Below are positions 63,801 to 64,000 of a stretch of 64,000 bases of DNA, in pieces; within the stretch, counting starts at the first letter, position 1; each line of letters opens with the position of its first letter. The position numbers and the translations under genes were made by a program. This DNA comes from Streptomyces geranii (GTDB lineage: Bacteria > Actinomycetota > Actinomycetes > Streptomycetales > Streptomycetaceae), in NCBI RefSeq assembly GCF_002954775.1, contig NZ_KZ672952.1, positions 777,860-841,859 on the forward strand, given 5' to 3'. The notes under the pieces are model-generated. The model was not told the DNA's origin. It saw only the letters and a list, made by a program, of their open reading frames with translations, and did no database searches.

Positions 63801-64000
63801 CTCGACATCTCAGCCTTCTCCACCGCCAACGGGGGCGCCGTCCAGCAGTGGACCTGCCACGGCGGCACCAACCAGCGCTTCACACTGAACGCCGTGACCG
63901 CGCTGGGCAACAGCCACGACTACCAGCTCGTCGCCGTCAACAGCGGCAAGTGCGTGGACGTCAGCGGCATCTCCACCGCCACCGGCGCCAAGGTCCACCA
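60879..64000 (+). CDS. Secreted clan GH-A-like glycosidase with CBM-like modules and ricin domain (3' cut by window edge)
   Basis: An uninterrupted frame of about 1040 codons runs from ATG 60879 (GAAAGGGCG upstream) to the window end. The signal peptide ends near SPAAAA-TPTLT. The catalytic domain (about 45-400) has the same start (TVDLGTTTGAFRGGASG), a putative acid/base Glu164 in PYNEPDLNWF and putative nucleophile Glu269 in VNLNEYAHRFH, as in the protein at 41286. Three beta-sandwich modules follow (about 458-600, 611-730 and 735-900), then a ricin-type lectin from about 908 with QQWTCHGGTNQRFTLNAV, closely like the one in the protein at 52271. It lacks the LamG and Ig-like front of its paralog. 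It follows the cytoplasmic glycosidase by 83 bp and is probably in the same unit. Confidence 0.85.
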   Translation, partial: MQGIGQGRSTARRLLHGVSKSLLSLAVIAGATTVMVSPAAAATPTLTVDLGTTTGAFRGGASGALYGLYGPDVPTNNLIEGMGLDTTNTKYQDGQQHPGSDALEIAKPFVDSGGGDIMIYMTDVYRAAYERASYTAFKATMKTQVEQAMASPYASHIVFVPYNEPDLNWFSAMTSNSSQLAAFNAEWKQTYDFIKGIWPAARLAGPNVSGYSSSAFSGFLSYCKTNSCLPDVVTWHTLINPKDVRTTVEDYRAREIAAGVSPITVNLNEYAHRFHLTDPGQMVQWIAAVEDEKVDGNLPYWNINGNLGDSAAAQNTPNAQWWLYNWYSSMSGNTVKVTGAANNDAYTLQGLASLDTAKKQARVILAGGGTSGDSNTVIKNISSSVFGSTVHVSVFQDRYSGYIGAASAPVRLSDADVTVGSDGSITLPITLDAMSAYQVILSPGGTGSATASDNTWTGSYEAEDATLTGSATGINTEGSATGDVGKFATSGGKNVGGLRTGSDSVISFAVSVPTTGDYDLSVFGNSYGKDSDVRGPTNIYARVDGGASSRIDVPVGFQWVVWGHSEATVHLTAGSHTITLATTGDNGAATVGDAIIDKIDLKYKDASVQGTTVIEAEQANLSDNSTASYTSQGQSGAGAVNLTSGKSATFWVYSARDGYADLATRFRNTGQADLTVNGKTLNDQTLSGATPDAWTTSTNRVYLNSGINKVKVTGTSGTLALDRLAVTPFSATDTITTGNVVTYQAENGTLTGTAAADTTYTQAKGTGVVTGIGNGTANSLTLNVNAPTAGTYAMTMRYSNAEELPSNHYNPDLYAEHADVSVNGGTATRVNFASTLHWNQFNNYTVPVTLAAGANTVKFTASQLYNYDGTTIGLVYSGGGSDIGQPMRSSSAPHLDQVSFAPQNLHIGASTGFSSTAVAQHSVLCLENPGQSTADGTQLQQNTCGTGQEQRFDFHPVSGATDTYTVVNHSSGKCLDISAFSTANGGAVQQWTCHGGTNQRFTLNAVTALGNSHDYQLVAVNSGKCVDVSGISTATGAKVH

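Overview
The window is GC-rich, codon-biased actinobacterial DNA that reads as Streptomyces: AfsR-like STAND regulators, Tat-exported CAZymes with AbfB (CBM42) and ricin-type (CBM13) modules, CUT1 sugar transporters with no ATPase gene of their own, PucR and two-HTH Lrp regulators, and GTG/TTG starts behind strong AGGAGG-type sites. No rRNA, tRNA, CRISPR array, intact transposase or origin was seen. It looks like an accessory, mostly carbohydrate-degrading region.

Layout. (a) 1-4.1 kb: two convergent, clearly paralogous LuxR/STAND-type regulators; the first is cut by the window edge. (b) 4.4-9.6 kb: a secreted protein made of two copies of a domain resembling a protease propeptide plus a Lys/Ala tail, then an S1-family secreted protease, then a lone fructose-type PTS IIC. 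(c) 10.0-27.6 kb: sugar regulon 1, holding a GH2 beta-galactosidase divergent from a 2-hydroxyacid dehydrogenase and a LacI regulator, then a lipoprotein binding protein, two permeases, a cytoplasmic GH51-type arabinofuranosidase and two Tat-exported AbfB-tailed enzymes. Four copies of an 18-bp palindrome (consensus NTAGARACCGATYTCTAN) sit at its promoters. Arabinose- and galactose-containing plant polymer, such as arabinogalactan, is the likely substrate. (d) 28.0-40.5 kb: two cassettes with the same logic (Lrp-type regulator divergent from MFS transporter plus M20 amidohydrolase) flank a carboxylesterase, an acyl-CoA ligase and a PucR regulator. (e) 41.1-64 kb: sugar regulon 2, with three secreted clan GH-A-like enzymes, a LacI regulator, a CUT1 binding protein with two permeases, and a cytoplasmic GH63/MGH1-like glycosidase. 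A second palindrome (core CGAACCGGTTCG) lies just downstream of the -10 box at four promoters. Regulon 2 is interrupted at 45-52 kb by an unrelated block: a secreted protein with an aerolysin-like look, an OpuAC-type lipoprotein, a decayed secreted-protein gene and a large HTH-nSTAND-WD40 protein.

How it works together: in both regulons secreted modular enzymes would cut polymer, the binding protein and permeases would import oligosaccharides (energised by a shared ATPase encoded elsewhere, as is usual in Streptomyces), cytoplasmic glycosidases would finish the job, and a LacI protein would keep the set off until an oligosaccharide appears. The most unusual points are the shared promoter-operator design of regulon 2, including one copy aimed at the nSTAND-WD40 gene; the free-standing propeptide-like tandem beside a protease; and several secreted enzymes whose catalytic family could not be named from sequence alone.
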